From Arabidopsis thaliana (Eukaryota; Streptophyta; Magnoliopsida; Brassicales; Brassicaceae), in the NCBI RefSeq assembly GCF_000001735.4, contig NC_003074.8:5828101-5892100 (forward strand): a DNA stretch of 64,000 nucleotides, read 5' to 3'. Under the pieces are notes generated by a model. It was given only the letters and a program-made list of their open reading frames with translations. It made no database searches and had not been told where the DNA came from. Shown in pieces: positions 22,201 to 37,300 of the stretch (position 1 is the first letter of the stretch; each line of letters starts with the position of its first letter). The position numbers and the translations under genes were made by a program.

Positions 22201-22691
22201 AACTAATGATTTACTTTTAATTAAAAAAAACAAAGTTAATAATTTTACAGATAATATGTAATTTTCATTTCACTTTCTTTTTCCATATCATTTTTGAAAT
22301 CAGATAAATTTATTCCATATACCTATTTATAAACAAAGTTTCCCAATATTGAATTATGAAATTAAATCTTGCATTAAACTTCTTTAACAATTTTTCTTTT
22401 GCATTTAACTTAATTAAGTGATTGATCATAATGATAATATATGCAAAAAGTTATCTTTGACCATATGAGTGTCAGACACTTTTTCAAATTTGAAGTTTAC
22501 ATTTATGATCATTAACTGTAAATATATACATATTCATAAATGTAAATGTTTTTTTTTGCCAAAAAATGGATTTTCAGATAATCAAAATAAAAAATATTTG
22601 AAGACCAAAAGTTATATAAATAGAGCCAATCATTAAAATCTAAAGAACAATATTTGAATAACTTATAAGAGTTCATAGAAAATAAAATACT

Positions 22692-23178
22692 ATGGGTAGT
22701 ACAAAAACTTTGGTGACTTGTTTCCTTACGATAATACTTGCAGTTTCGTTGTCTAACCACAACGTTTTGGCTATAGGTATATGTGGAGTTTGATTTTTTT
22801 TTTTAATTAGTATTGATCATTTCAAAAGCTATATCTAAATTTTTTTAAATTCGTAACGACAATATTTGTGTTTCTATGTATATTAGACATGCATTCAAAA
22901 ACTCCCATAAAATTTTATTACTTGGAGATGCTATATGTATAAATGTCTTTTTATTGAAATGTAATATAAAATTTACACATGTTTGTATCGATTATGTTTA
23001 ATATACATGGACTTGTATAGATGCAGGGATCAAAGGTTTCGATACTGACCACTGCGATACTAGGTGTTACGGACGAGATGAATGTATGAACTACTGTATT
23101 AAAGCTGGATTCCCAAAAGGTGGACAGTGTGGTTCTCTTTGTATTCCATGTGGTTTCAAATGTTGTTGCCAAAAGTAA
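22692..23178 (+). CDS. Defensin-like cysteine-rich secreted peptide
   Basis: Exons 22692-22776 and 23027-23178 join in phase 1 to 78 residues. Exon 1 encodes the signal peptide (MGSTKTLVTCFLTIILAVSL). Exon 2 encodes a mature peptide of about 50 residues with ten Cys: HC, RC, EC, YC, QC, LC, PC and a terminal KCCC. A signal exon, one phase-1 intron and a Cys-rich exon is the standard build of plant DEFL genes. The Cys spacing is not that of classical plant defensins, so antimicrobial or signalling roles are only guesses. The gene is too short for ordinary ORF calls. By position it is At3g17155. Confidence 0.85.
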
Positions 23179-23289
23179 TACACTTATATGCACTATCTCA
23201 CTTTCAAAATTGATGATTCTAGCGTTGCATTTATTTTCTCGTTATTGGACTTAATTTGTATCTTGTTTTTACAAATAAATGCTATAAAA

Positions 23290-23811
23290 TAAGAAAACTA
23301 TTTATTGCAATAAGTAATTTTTTCTTCTTGAAATCTATATTATAAAACGTATTCTTTATCATACATAAAAAGCATAATAATGATGGACTTCATGACAACT
23401 CTTTTTATAACCTCTCACTAACAATAACTCTAAATTATTGTTTTATTATAATATATTTTTAAAGATAAAGATGGAGAGATTTAGTCATAAGATTAAATTA
23501 AAAAAAACATGTTTAAAAAATAATTATTGATTTGTGATTTTAAATCAATAACTTGGAGTAGATCTTCCCTATAATATTATTAAATAAATCGAATCATTGT
23601 TTGTAGTTTAAAAAGGCGAATAATATAGTGGAAGAAATAAAACGTCTGAATTAAAATTTTGAAATAGTTATTAATATTTTTTAAAATTTAATATGTGAAT
23701 AAAAAACTGTATGTAACGTAATGAAAATGTTTTTTATTCTTATAACTTCATACTGTTTTAATTTTGGATGAAAATGTAAAATTTTATAGTATTTAAAATA
23801 GAAAGACATGG
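23290..23811. mobile_element. About 520-base insertion absent from the duplicate block
   Basis: In the duplicate block, AAATAAG runs straight into GACATTAGGCCTCACT (about 21957-21975). Here the same two flanks are separated by about 520 bases of AT-rich DNA (AAATAAG at about 23288, GACATTAGGCC at about 23811). The duplicate acts as an empty-site control for an insertion, or shows a matching deletion. I see no clear terminal repeat or coding, so the element type is unknown. Confidence 0.45.
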
Positions 23812-24106
23812 ACATTAGGCCTCACTTGTAGCCCATAAAACTAAGTTTAAGGCCCAATTTGTTATTCGTGAACTGAAACCTTTTTCATTTATATTCTTAT
23901 TTTTCATCAAAACCACGTTATTCTCTAATATGAACCGTTCGATGTGATGCCATCTCATCAATCCTAGTATAGTTCAGATTGAACGGCTGAGATTGGATTT
24001 CGAGAGTTGTACCGTTCTATAGCTGGTTCGAAGCTTCACTGCTGCTAAAACCTCTCTCTCCTCTAAGAAACACGAAAATCTCTGAAAGTCTTTTTGTTTG
24101 AAGAAG
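23812..24106 (+). promoter_or_regulatory. Promoter of the acidic-protein gene
   Basis: Contains GGCCCAAT and CATCAATCCTAGTATAG, conserved with the copy at 21960-22200. That conservation marks the extent of the shared promoter block. Confidence 0.4.
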
Positions 24107-24754
24107 ATGACGCATGTTGAAGATGATAAGGAATTCAAGGAGAAACCTTTGGTTCAGGTTCTGAGCGACGACGACAGTGAAGTGAAGGAAGCCAAAGACG
24201 GAGGAGGTGAAGAAGTTACCGGCGGCGACGGTGAAGGAGAGGCTAATGTAGAAGAGGAAGACGACGAAGCAGAAAATGAAGACGATGATGATGATGATGA
24301 TGATGATGATGACGACGACGAGGACGAGGACGATGAAGAAGGGGTATGAATCTCTTTAGTTTTTATTTATTTATTTTGATTTGAGCTGTAAATCCTTAAG
24401 AGAAGATTATAGATCTAGGGTTTTATGCATCTCTTTAGCTACGAATTTCGTAGAACATGTGTGTTTTGTTCATTTTACATTCAAACTGTGCAGGAGGAGG
24501 ATCTTGGGACAGAGTACCTAGTGAGGCCGGTTGGTGAGGTTGAAGATGAGGATGATGCAAGTGATTTTGACCCTGAGGAGAATGGCTTGGATGAAGAAGA
24601 AGGTGATGAAGAGATTGAAGAAGATGATGTTGATGAGGACATCAGCTTGAGTGCTGGCAAATCTGAGCCTCTGTCCAAGAGGAAGAGGGTTGCTAAGGAC
24701 CACAGTGAGCAAGGAGATGTCACTGGTGATAACATTAGGCCTTCTAAACGGTAG
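24107..24754 (+). CDS. Small acidic, probably nuclear protein
   Basis: Exons 24107-24343 and 24494-24754 join at a codon boundary to 165 residues. The start is the ATG of MTHVEDDKEF; no better in-frame ATG precedes it. Two long acidic tracts lie at about 47-80 (GAT/GAC/GAG triplet runs) and 95-130. A basic tail follows with SKRKRV and the terminal RPSKR, likely nuclear signals. Acid-tract plus basic-tail proteins often act as histone or ribosomal-protein chaperones. That is only composition-based here; no fold is recognised. The gene is convergent with RFC3. By position it is At3g17160. Confidence 0.85.
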
Positions 24755-25085
24755 TTCTTCTAACTTCGAACTGATCTCAATCCAAGAAGAAAGTCAGAAA
24801 TTGATTCGAATTCTCAGTATTTTGAATCATTCGTTGGGTTGATGTAGTTTTTAATCTAATGGTAGTAGTGTTGCTTAGAGCTTAATGGATTGTTGTTTCT
24901 TCTTTATGTTCCTTGAGACTGCTTTCAAACAAGTTTAAGTATTCAACGCTTTTCTTTTCAAGGGAATAGTTTAGTTTCTCATATACTTCTTAGGATGCTA
25001 TTATGAGTACAACAAACAACTTCGATTTGATGTGTGACCCTATTATCCAAAACATGACCCAAAAACAAAAGAATTACAGACAGTC
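24755..25085. other. Convergent 3' spacer, source of a duplicated segment
   Basis: 3' UTRs of the acidic-protein gene and RFC3. Bases 24925-25071 closely resemble 57941-58170 (see that entry). Confidence 0.6.
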
Positions 25086-26753
25086 CTAACCTCCTACGTT
25101 AACTGTTCTCCGGGTTTCTCTTCTACCATTAGTTGACTTGTCCTGTCCTTCTTCTTGTTCACTAGCTCCATCTTCTTCTTCTTCTCCTTCTTCTTCATCT
25201 CCGTACAACACCATAACGACATTACCATCATCATCTACTTCGTACTCTATATTATCAGCATCTTCTTCATCTTCACCCTCACCTTCATCTTCATCTTCTT
25301 CAATCTCTTCCTCTTCATCATCGTCATAATATTCATCACCTGCGCGGACAGAGTGAAACTCAGGAGGTGGAGGACAGTCTTCGGTTATGGCCTCATCACG
25401 TTTCATCACAAGATGCCTAATCACCCTCTCATCACTATCTAACAATCCCTTGAATTCGTTCAAGTATTTTGCCTCTATCTCAAAGTTCATCAGTATATAG
25501 TGCGCATTCTCTGCCTTCTGTATTTTGTAAGCCAGTCTACGCATTCCCCAATCACTAAACCTCCAAACTTTCCCCTTCTTCTCCTTCAGGTAATCTGAAT
25601 ATCAACAACAAACTTAATTACATACAAGGAGTTTCACTACCGCAATCACTAAATAAACTTAATTGCTTGAAATCTAGTGAGCAGAACATCAGAGAATAAG
25701 AAGTCAAAAAGCTTCACCTTGTACTTTCTGGTTAATGCTTTCAACCTCCTCAGCATGTTTTTCATGAATCAAGTAAACCACCTCATAGTGCCTCACTGCA
25801 CAAACATAGTTTATACATCATTAAATGGACTGATATCAAACCGATTACAGAATCCATGATTTTCTCACAATGTGGCTAAGTAATGTATCACAAAGATGGA
25901 TAATATTCTAAGGTAAGCTTCCGACCATATAAAGAACACATTTTGCATGTATATCTAAATTCATCTCCTAAGTTAAAATTGGCATACCCTATATCTTACA
26001 TTATCATCCTTCCTTGATAAGAAAGTTAAAAGTTTACAAAAGCCATCATTTTCGAATCAAAAACTTAGCTAAGAGCAGGAACAATGGCAATGCTAGCTAA
26101 TGAGTAACTGATTAACAGAGAACCAACTTCTAGATAACGAGTAACAACATTTTGCCGTTGGAAACATTTAAATGAAAATCAAAACGGTTTAAAGAAGATA
26201 AACTTACTCCTTTCTTCATTCAAGTCACTCTGAAGCTGAAGATCCAGAAACTGATATAGCTCCTCTGTGCAAATGAGAAGAACACAAACAATATTAATGG
26301 ACTAAAATCATTTTGATAACTAAAACCAACAAATAAATACTTTGCCATAAATCACTCACTTTCTTCAGCATCAGCAAACTCGGGAAGAAGATCACCTTCT
26401 TCATCAATCTTCTTCTGCAAATCCAATCCACAAAAACAAGCAAGTACACAACTTCAACACCAATGATGGAACAACAATAAAGAACTAAAAATTCGACGAA
26501 ATCGAACCTCTTTGAGAAGAATGGATTCAGGAAAAGGACCAGTGGCTTCGTCAGGTCTAGCTGAAAAGTTATGATTGTCATCTTTCTTGCTTTTCTTCTT
26601 CTTCGCCGCCGCGACCAACGGAAGAGGTTTAGATCCTCTGCGGCCGAGACTAGGATTAAGGCACACGCGTGACGGGTTGATGAACGAATCTCTACCGTCG
26701 ATTCTGGGTCTCAGAGACACCAGAGACGAAGACGCGTGCAGGAGTGACTCCAT
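25086..26753 (-). CDS. RFC3: RFC3, plastid ribosomal protein S6-like
   Basis: Five exons on the minus strand: 26753-26508, 26414-26360, 26264-26208, 25795-25718 and 25594-25086, in phase, giving 314 residues. The N-terminus is rich in Ser/Arg and few acids (MESLLHASSSLVSLRPR), a chloroplast transit peptide. The ATG 12 bases upstream (26765) is an alternative start. The bacterial S6 fold begins near residue 120 (MRHYEVVYLIHEKHAEEVESI) and runs through WGMRRLAYKIQKAENAHYILMNF. A long Asp/Glu-rich tail (about 235-300), absent from bacterial S6, follows. RFC3 mutants are known for altered fatty-acid composition and plastid rRNA processing defects (family knowledge). By position it is At3g17170. 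Confidence 0.93.
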
Positions 26754-26994
26754 TGGAGAAAGCACGAGTGAAGTGAAGTAAGAAGAAGGGGAGAGAGGGT
26801 TTTAGCAGAAGAGCAAAGACATTTTTGGGTTTTGGATAAGAAAACTTTTATTAAAATATCATTTTGACCCCTATTGTTATTTATATGTTCCCAAATCGCC
26901 CGGTACAGTTTCAATAGATCAAAAAAGACCCTTTGTTTTGTATTCATATAGAGTCAAACTAAAATATTGTAAGCAACCTCTGTTTCCATAAAGA

Positions 26995-27321
26995 CTAATC
27001 ACATTCTTTTACAAGATTTGAACCGAACTTGGAACACCCCATCAAAACTAATTGGTTGGTATGCAGATTTCTCAAGAAGTAAACATTGGTTTTACCATCT
27101 TTTCTCATGTATGTGTCACAACACATTGCCACTTTGTTCTCCTCATCCACCATGAAACTCATCGAAAATGAAAACGTATAATTACATTTCACTGTAAAGA
27201 ACTTTCTCCACGGGACGTCGTCGTCATTGGCTTCATCAATCTTACTAGTTAACCATATCTCCATCGTTGCTTCATCTTCACTCTGAAATAACACAGCAAG
27301 TTGTAACACTGAAATGCCCAC
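26995..27321 (-). pseudogene. F-box-associated (FBA) domain fragment
   Basis: An open frame of about 108 codons encodes LQLAVLFQSEDEATMEIWLT, WRKFFTV, then SFMVDEENKVAMCCD and KTNVYFL. This is the C-terminal half of the FBA_1 domain of Arabidopsis F-box proteins. There is no F-box, no FBA N-terminal half and no ATG at the front (the frame opens with GTG), so it is a 5'-truncated fragment. It lies between RFC3 and the 3' end of SCPL33, both also minus strand. A large F-box cluster is known just beyond LPD2, which could be its source. Confidence 0.7.
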
Positions 27322-27760
27322 TAAAATTTTATTTACAAATGATTCGTTGACTTGTGAGTTCTTGGACTAACAAAGTCTTGAACTTATAATTTGTATGGTT
27401 TGAGAAGTTTTATTTTAGTGTTTCCTGCTTCTTCGTCTAGCACGCAGTAAGAAAGGAAGAGAAGTTGTAGAGAGAAAGTAAAAGACACACGAATTAACAA
27501 GTCCAAGACCAAAAAATTTGTGATCCCTACGACTAGAGAAATATTCTTGTTCTTAAACAAATTACAAACTCACTCTCTTTTTCACCAACCTTATACACTA
27601 AACAAAACAACCATTATATATTGTAAATTTCTCACATAGTTGGGTAGACAGTAACAACTAATATGTGATTATGTATTGGACTTATTATTTATGCATGTAT
27701 CTTTTATACTCGGTAAAAAGATAGAGAGAAGAGACTAGCTATATGATATAGTGGTAGTAT

Positions 27761-31057
<3,297 letters not shown>

Positions 31058-33300
31058 CTCAGGTTTTTTTTGTTTGTCTTTGGTATTTGCCTTTGTCTAT
31101 CGTACGTAGAGTGTATTAGTGTATATATAAAGTAGACAAGTAGTGAATGTATTGGGGATGTTGGTTGATTGTGGAAGTATGTGGCCACAAATATTAAGGA
31201 TAAGATTTTACAATTCTTATTTTGTTTGATATGCAAGATTGTAATGGATGGAAGATTGGAAGCTGAATGTACACTTCTGAGTTGTGAACAATTCGTTTGA
31301 TAACTTTTTATAATTTTAGTTGAATTACAAGATAACGATCGTTAAAATATAGGAAGAAATTTGCTTCTTCTTTTTTCTTTTGTTTAATTTGATTAAAACT
31401 AATAATTGCCAAGTTCAACCATAATTTTAACATCACACTATTTCAGAAAGTAATAACGAAAAAAAAAAAGTTGTTGTTTACAATTTAAGGTTTCTCTAGA
31501 AGCCAGGTTTGTGATGGCCATGGTACGTGCCAAGTGTTTGACTCCACTAACATGATCATGTGATTTGCCTTACTCACTAACTAAGAAGAAGCAAAGTCAA
31601 TAATGAGATTCCGCATTTACAACTAACTTCCTACGAGGCTTCATATTGCACTTGATGGGGACATTTTCATATACTCATCAAGTGTCAAGATTTGTTCATG
31701 ATATACTGTTCATGTTAATTCGGTCAAGTAATAAGAAGCAGTAAGTATTAAATGGGCCGAGAATAGGCCTATGCGAAAATAAACAGAAAGTTCAGATATC
31801 AAATGGGCTAATGGGTCAACTATAGTACTCATATATTCTTGACTCTACTTCCGTATAATCCGAAAACTTTGTAAATTACACAGACTTTTCAAGTGACAGA
31901 TGCAAAATATACCACTATCCTAATTGACATTATTCAGAGCATTTCTTAGAAATTGCAACTAAAGCTTTTAACATGTACATTTACAGTTTCTCACTAGCAG
32001 TGAAACTAAATTATTGTTATGTTATTGGACCAAAACAGAATGAATAAAAATGTTGGGCATAAAACGAAAGATCTCTGAAACGTAGTACGAAGAGAAGGGA
32101 CAGAAGAGGAACGGACGGATTGAAATGGGCTAAAGAATACACGAAACAAAAATCATTACTATTATTCTTTAATAGTAGGGGACCTCTTTTATGAAATTAA
32201 GAGCCTTGTCCTAGTTTTGTAGTAGTATTTTGTTATAAAAAAATATTGCAATTGAAAAATAAAGGTTTTACTGAATACCACCAATGTGTGTGTTAAACTA
32301 ATAAACATATTTGTACATTACGCGAAACATTAATTAATTTAGGAACGAAGGTCAAGGGATTCTTTTTTGGCATTATCAAATGATATAACAATGTTAATAG
32401 TTACTATAAGTTGTGATATTACTATTTTTTTACATTATTTTGACCATTTTATGTCTTAGAAGACTGTGTGATTCCCCCGCACGCCCACAAAGTTTCTATT
32501 CCCCACAAATCTCAGACTTTTGATTACTGGATTTTAGAAATAAGAATAATAACTTGCTCGAAAGAGATTCGACCTTCTTTATCTTACTTCATTTTAAAGA
32601 AAACTGATAAGCCATTGAATAAGAACATAATTCCTCTTTTTTTTTGTTAGAATGAGAAGAGAGCAAAGAAACTTCTTAAAATGTTATAAAACTAATTAAT
32701 ACTAGGAAGACTATAAGCTTGAAATATATAAACTATTACAGAGTAAGTACTACATATATAAAAAACACAGTGTGTGTAAACATGATTTATTTTGAAATTT
32801 GAACTTTGATGTGGTTTTTTTTGCCCTAGAATTGAGGAATTCCATTTACCAAGATTCTCTTAATTTGCTCAAACTCAGTCTCTTCACCAATTAGTGGATA
32901 ATTATGTTTGGCTAGGATGCCTAGTCCAGCTAGATTAGATTATGAAGTATATACCAAACAATGTTCATTTATCAAATTTTCAATTAACAATCAACGAAAT
33001 TTTAAAATAGAAGCTCTACGAAAAATACATTTAACATGAGAAACCAACATATATTTTAAAAACTGTTGATAAACAATAAGAAAAAAACTTGAGACACAGT
33101 TTCGAGTTTTTTATTTGACCTGTTGACTTTGGTTTCGCTTAAGGACCATAGAAACTGCTAACTCAGGAAAAGGACCACCTTCGGGCACAACGGTCAGGTG
33201 TTCGGGCAGATTGGTCTATGCCATATCGCAACGATGACGTCACCAAATTCATATTTTAAAACTCGTTTCGGGCAACGACAACGTCATGATCCCTCCCAAA
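31058..33300. other. SCPL33 promoter and TAS3 upstream spacer
   Basis: Divergent spacer of about 2.2 kb. SCPL33 TATA-like TATATATA lies on the minus strand near 31120. Nothing coding. A TGACGTCA palindrome (about 33236-33243) and TTCGGGCA(C/G)A repeats (33180-33210) lie close to TAS3. Confidence 0.45.
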
Positions 33301-33308
33301 GGTCTAAT

Positions 33309-33322
33309 TGGGCCCCGGCCCA
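33309..33322 (+). promoter_or_regulatory. Inverted site II pair upstream of TAS3
   Basis: TGGGCC at 33309-33314 and GGCCCA at 33317-33322 form a near-palindrome about 70-80 bases before the presumed TAS3 transcript start. Site II elements drive many constitutive plant genes. The role at TAS3 is inferred. Confidence 0.5.
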
Positions 33323-33447
33323 CAAAGGTTATCATCTTCTTTCTTCTTCTTTGTTTATTGTTGCTTTTGCCTTAAAATCTCTTCTTCATCATCCCACCGT
33401 TTCTTAAGACTCTCTCTCTTTCTGTTTTCTATTTCTCTCTCTCTCAA

Positions 33448-33992
33448 ATGAAAGAGAGAGAAGAGCTCCCATGGATGAAATTAGCGAGACCGAAGTTTCT
33501 CCAAGGTGATATGTCTATCTGTATATGTGATACGAAGAGTTAGGGTTTTGTCATTTCGAAGTCAATTTTTGTTTGTTTGTCAATAATGATATCTGAATGA
33601 TGAAGAACACGTAACTAAGATATGTTACTGAACTATATAATACATATGTGTGTTTTTCTGTATCTATTTCTATATATATGTAGATGTAGTGTAAGTCTGT
33701 TATATAGACATTATTCATGTGTACATGCATTATACCAACATAAATTTGTATCAATACTACTTTTGATTTACGATGATGGATGTTCTTAGATATCTTCATA
33801 CGTTTGTTTCCACATGTATTTACAACTACATATATATTTGGAATCACATATATACTTGATTATTATAGTTGTAAAGAGTAACAAGTTCTTTTTTCAGGCA
33901 TTAAGGAAAACATAACCTCCGTGATGCATAGAGATTATTGGATCCGCTGTGCTGAGACATTGAGTTTTTCTTCGGCATTCCAGTTTCAATGA
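33448..33992 (+). CDS. Short TAS3 ORF, 50 codons, ending next to the miR390 site
   Basis: Exons 33448-33505 and 33898-33992 give 50 residues plus stop, beginning MKEREELPWMKL and ending SSAFQFQ. The stop TGA (33990-33992) is six bases before the non-cleaved 5' miR390 site. This agrees with published reports, as I recall them, that TAS3 RNA is ribosome-bound and that ribosomes stall just upstream of AGO7-miR390. The peptide shows no known domain; its position probably matters more than its sequence. Without splicing the frame would run into the intron, so splicing sets the ORF-site spacing. Confidence 0.75.
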
Positions 33993-33998
33993 TAAAGC

Positions 33999-34019
33999 GG
34001 TGTTATCCTATCTGAGCTT
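33999..34019 (+). promoter_or_regulatory. miR390 5' (non-cleaved) target site
   Basis: Core TATCCTATCTGAGCTT pairs with miR390 except in the centre, where A/T replaces C/C opposite miRNA positions 10-11. Central mismatches explain binding without slicing, which is the known behaviour of this site. Confidence 0.93.
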
Positions 34020-34084
34020 TTAGTCGGATTTTTTCTTTTCAATTATTGTGTTTTATCTAGATGATGCATTTCATTATTCTCTTT

Positions 34085-34126
34085 TTCTTGACCTTGTAAG
34101 GCCTTTTCTTGACCTTGTAAGACCCC
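34085..34126 (+). ncRNA. Two tandem tasiR-ARF siRNA units
   Basis: Two adjacent 21-nt units both begin TTCTTGACCTTGTAAG; the first ends GCCTT, the second ACCCC. Counted back from the predicted cut between 34253 and 34254, they fall at the D8 and D7 positions, within one base of strict 21-nt register. Confidence 0.95.
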
Positions 34127-34242
34127 ATCTCTTTCTAAACGTTTTATTATTTTCTCGTTTTACAGATTCTATTCTATCTCTTCTCAATATAGAATAGATA
34201 TCTATCTCTACCTCTAATTCGTTCGAGTCATTTTCTCCTACC

Positions 34243-34263
34243 TTGTCTATCCCTCCTGAGCTA
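34243..34263 (+). promoter_or_regulatory. miR390 3' (cleaved) target site
   Basis: CTATCCCTCCTGAGCT is a continuous match to miR390 through the centre, with mismatches or wobbles only at the ends. Predicted slicing between 34253 and 34254 sets the siRNA phase. Confidence 0.94.
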
Positions 34264-34330
34264 ATCTCCACATATATCTTTTGTTTGTTATTGATGTATG
34301 GTTGACATAAATTCAATAAAGAAGTTGACG

Positions 34331-37300
34331 TTTTTCTTATTTGATTTTTGTTGTTGTTGGTTATATTATTGCAACAAAATTAAAGGGGGTAAGGAAGGTC
34401 TCGCTATCAAGGGGACTGGCAAAAGGTAATGAATAAGGAAACGGGCAAAAAGAATTATGCCTTTACTCTCTCTTTTAAGGCTTTGGACAGGAATTTAGTT
34501 TTGTTTTATGTGTTGTGTTGTTTGTTTGGGTCTGACTGACCCCAAAGGGCAAAGCCAAACCAGAGAAGACTCTTATTAAATATTCCCTCAGAATCATTTA
34601 TTGCCTCTATCTTTATCTCTCTCTTTCTCACACTCGTGACTGTTTCTCACCTTATGTATGTACTAGTAATAGTTTTTACCACTTTCAACTTTTACAAATA
34701 GCATTTGTTTCTGTTTAAAACGGTTGACGGATAGGTAATACCCAAAGTTTTATACACCAAGAGGCGAGGAGTTTTAAGTTTATAGGTCGTTCATAGATAA
34801 AAACAATTGTTTGTAGACAGAAGTATATGTCTCTACTCATGACACTTTAAATTTAAGGTTTGATAGAGATGTTTAATGTCTTCTATTTATCGGGTAACCT
34901 ATTTATAGATTATGCTACAACGATTTCACTCCTATATAAACTCATATGATGCATTTCATCAGTAAGTTTTATCAACATAACTTAAATGAATAAATAACGA
35001 TAAAAATTGTTTTCAATTTATGTCAGATGCAAACCGCACTAAAAGTCAATAGCACACCGTGTATGGTCGAAGAATCACTAGGCCAGAAACCCTCAAATTT
35101 TCCATATAAAACCTTTTGGAGGTGTGATCGATGAATTGGTTTTGATTATTATTTTTTTTGGCTAAAAAATAAAACCATGCATAATTATTAGTTTGATATT
35201 TAGAAGAGTCAAATAGAGAAAAAGGGGTAAGTTTTACTGAGAAGAGAGGAAAAGCTGAGCAACCCTTTTGTGATGTATACGAGAATAAATGTTTTTTTTT
35301 TATTTCTCTCTTATCTTTTTTTGCCATTCCTCTTTTTCTTTTGTCCCATTTCGCCATTCCTCATAAATACATATAACGTGAGTACTTATGATCAGTCTCG
35401 TATATCATAATTGTACATTTATACCTCATTTTCAAGCAACGAAATATCAGTTGATTTGTTGATAGCTTTCATTTCAAATCAACTATTCTACAACCCAGTA
35501 GATGTACGTATTGATTTATAGTCGATTGGAGATATCACTTACTTGAATTATAAAATATACAGTGTAATATTTATGATAAATCATTTATTTTCTTTTGACA
35601 ATTTGATCATAATGATATATATATGAATTTAGTACTAAAAAATAAAGAACGTTTCTTCTTAGAGAAAACAGATGATTTTATATGATATAGTAACAACGAC
35701 ATGATTAGATAAGGGTCACATGATGGCTGCATTTGCCCAACCTATTCTTCATGTTTTTGTTTGGCCGGGCATTAGAGTATTAGGGTTAGGGAGAAATGAG
35801 TTGTTTCCGTTTACGAGTTGATTTCTTCTTAATTCTTTTGAGTTGTGGTTGTGTGTTTTTAAAAAACTTGGTTTGGCTATTACTAGAATATTTGGTAACT
35901 GTGTAACAGATATTAGTCTGTATAAACCGATTGCAACTAAAATGACATTAAAAACAATTATTCTGTTTCATAAGAGCAAACTTATGTATATTTATACTTA
36001 CATATATTTGTCAAATTATTTCAATTACTATATGTCTATTTCAATTTGAATTTGGTAGTTAGCTATATATATAGTTGCTATTTGAAACTATTCTTTCACA
36101 TATTTCATGTATTTTTCCAAAATAATACGTGTAAATAATAGCTAGAAGTTGAGCATGCATATTTATTAGAAAGTTTCAAAATCATTAGTTGTTATTCATC
36201 AAATATATATGATAATTTATTAGTATTAATATATGTAATAATTTGTATAAATAGTTATGGTGTTGTATCATCATTGAAATTGATTTAAGAAACAGATACA
36301 TATGTAATTTATCATGCTGTAAATACGCTAAACGTATAGCAAGTATTAAACGTGTAATTTATAGTGAAATTGGTTATATTTCAATCCAAACAAAGAATAC
36401 TACTCCCTACCTATTTTGATAGATGTTTTGGTTAAAACAACGCATATTAAAATAGAAATTTTCTTCACAAAAATATGATGTAATATTTTAATTTAACAAC
36501 TCAAACTACATAGAAAATACTGTATAATCTAAATGATTAGAAAAATTTAAATGTATTTTTGTATAGAAATCTACAAAACAACTTATGTATATTTAAATTT
36601 ACAAACAATTTATACACTGATTTGTCTATTGAGTAAACAATTACTAACCGATAAAATTTTCGTCAATTCAGCTTAATTAATTGGCTTTATATTTTGTCAG
36701 CGGCCCTTTAATTATGTTAGTGGGGCGGTGGAGAGATTAATTAGACGAAAAGTCTTTGGTCAAAATCAATTCCCAATATCAATGCCAATTTTTGGTTTAA
36801 TCATTGCCATCTTCGACTTTTAAGACAATTTCAATACAACAAAGAATTGTATTATTATGTCCAATAATTAAAGATACTTTACAGATAAATAAAAATTCGG
36901 CATTTTAAGTTTGGTTCTTATAATATTTGTATAATGTTATGGTGGTGGTACGTTCTACCACGAAATGATTGTGTCTGCAAGTGGACGATTGAAATGAAAA
37001 ATAAATAAAGGGTTTGCAACAAATTTACCTCTTTATTTCTAACGGTACGAAACATTGCATTAAAAAGTCTTGGAATTTTTTGCAGACATAAAATGATTTC
37101 CTTTTTGGAAATTAAATTTGGGTACACGATGGTAAATGACCCTCTATGTAGTTCAAAATTGATGTTCTAAGTATCTTTGCACTTGTCCAAAAAAAAAAAA
37201 ACTTTTTTGCACCAAAACATTAAAACCAATAAATAAATCCTGTTAAAAATGAAATTGTAATGCTATCAGTAGTTTATCGATCGTATATGAATCAAATACA

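Larger units (their letters stand above)
33390..34330 (+). ncRNA. TAS3: TAS3 trans-acting siRNA precursor
   Basis: Carries the full TAS3a signature: two miR390 sites (33999-34019 and 34243-34263) flanking two tandem tasiR-ARF units, and AATAAA near 34315. The miR390-AGO7 complex binds both sites, cleaves only the 3' one, and RDR6/DCL4 then make 21-nt phased siRNAs. tasiR-ARFs silence ARF2, ARF3/ETT and ARF4, setting leaf polarity and phase change (established knowledge). Transcript ends are approximate. A GT..AG intron at 33506-33897 (CAAG/GTGATA to TTTTCAG/GCATT) removes about 390 bases and creates a short ORF (separate entry). By position it is At3g17185. Confidence 0.96.

Noticed and set aside
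25138-25442. Ser- and Phe-rich plus-strand ORFs
   Set aside because: Antisense shadows of the RFC3 acidic tail triplet runs.
35046-35357. 103-codon minus-strand ORF rich in Lys
   Set aside because: No recognisable domain or splice partners, and the surroundings are AT-rich desert; probably chance.
36398-36620. A complete MITE
   Set aside because: Only one end resembles MITE termini; no inverted partner found, so it was left as a note.
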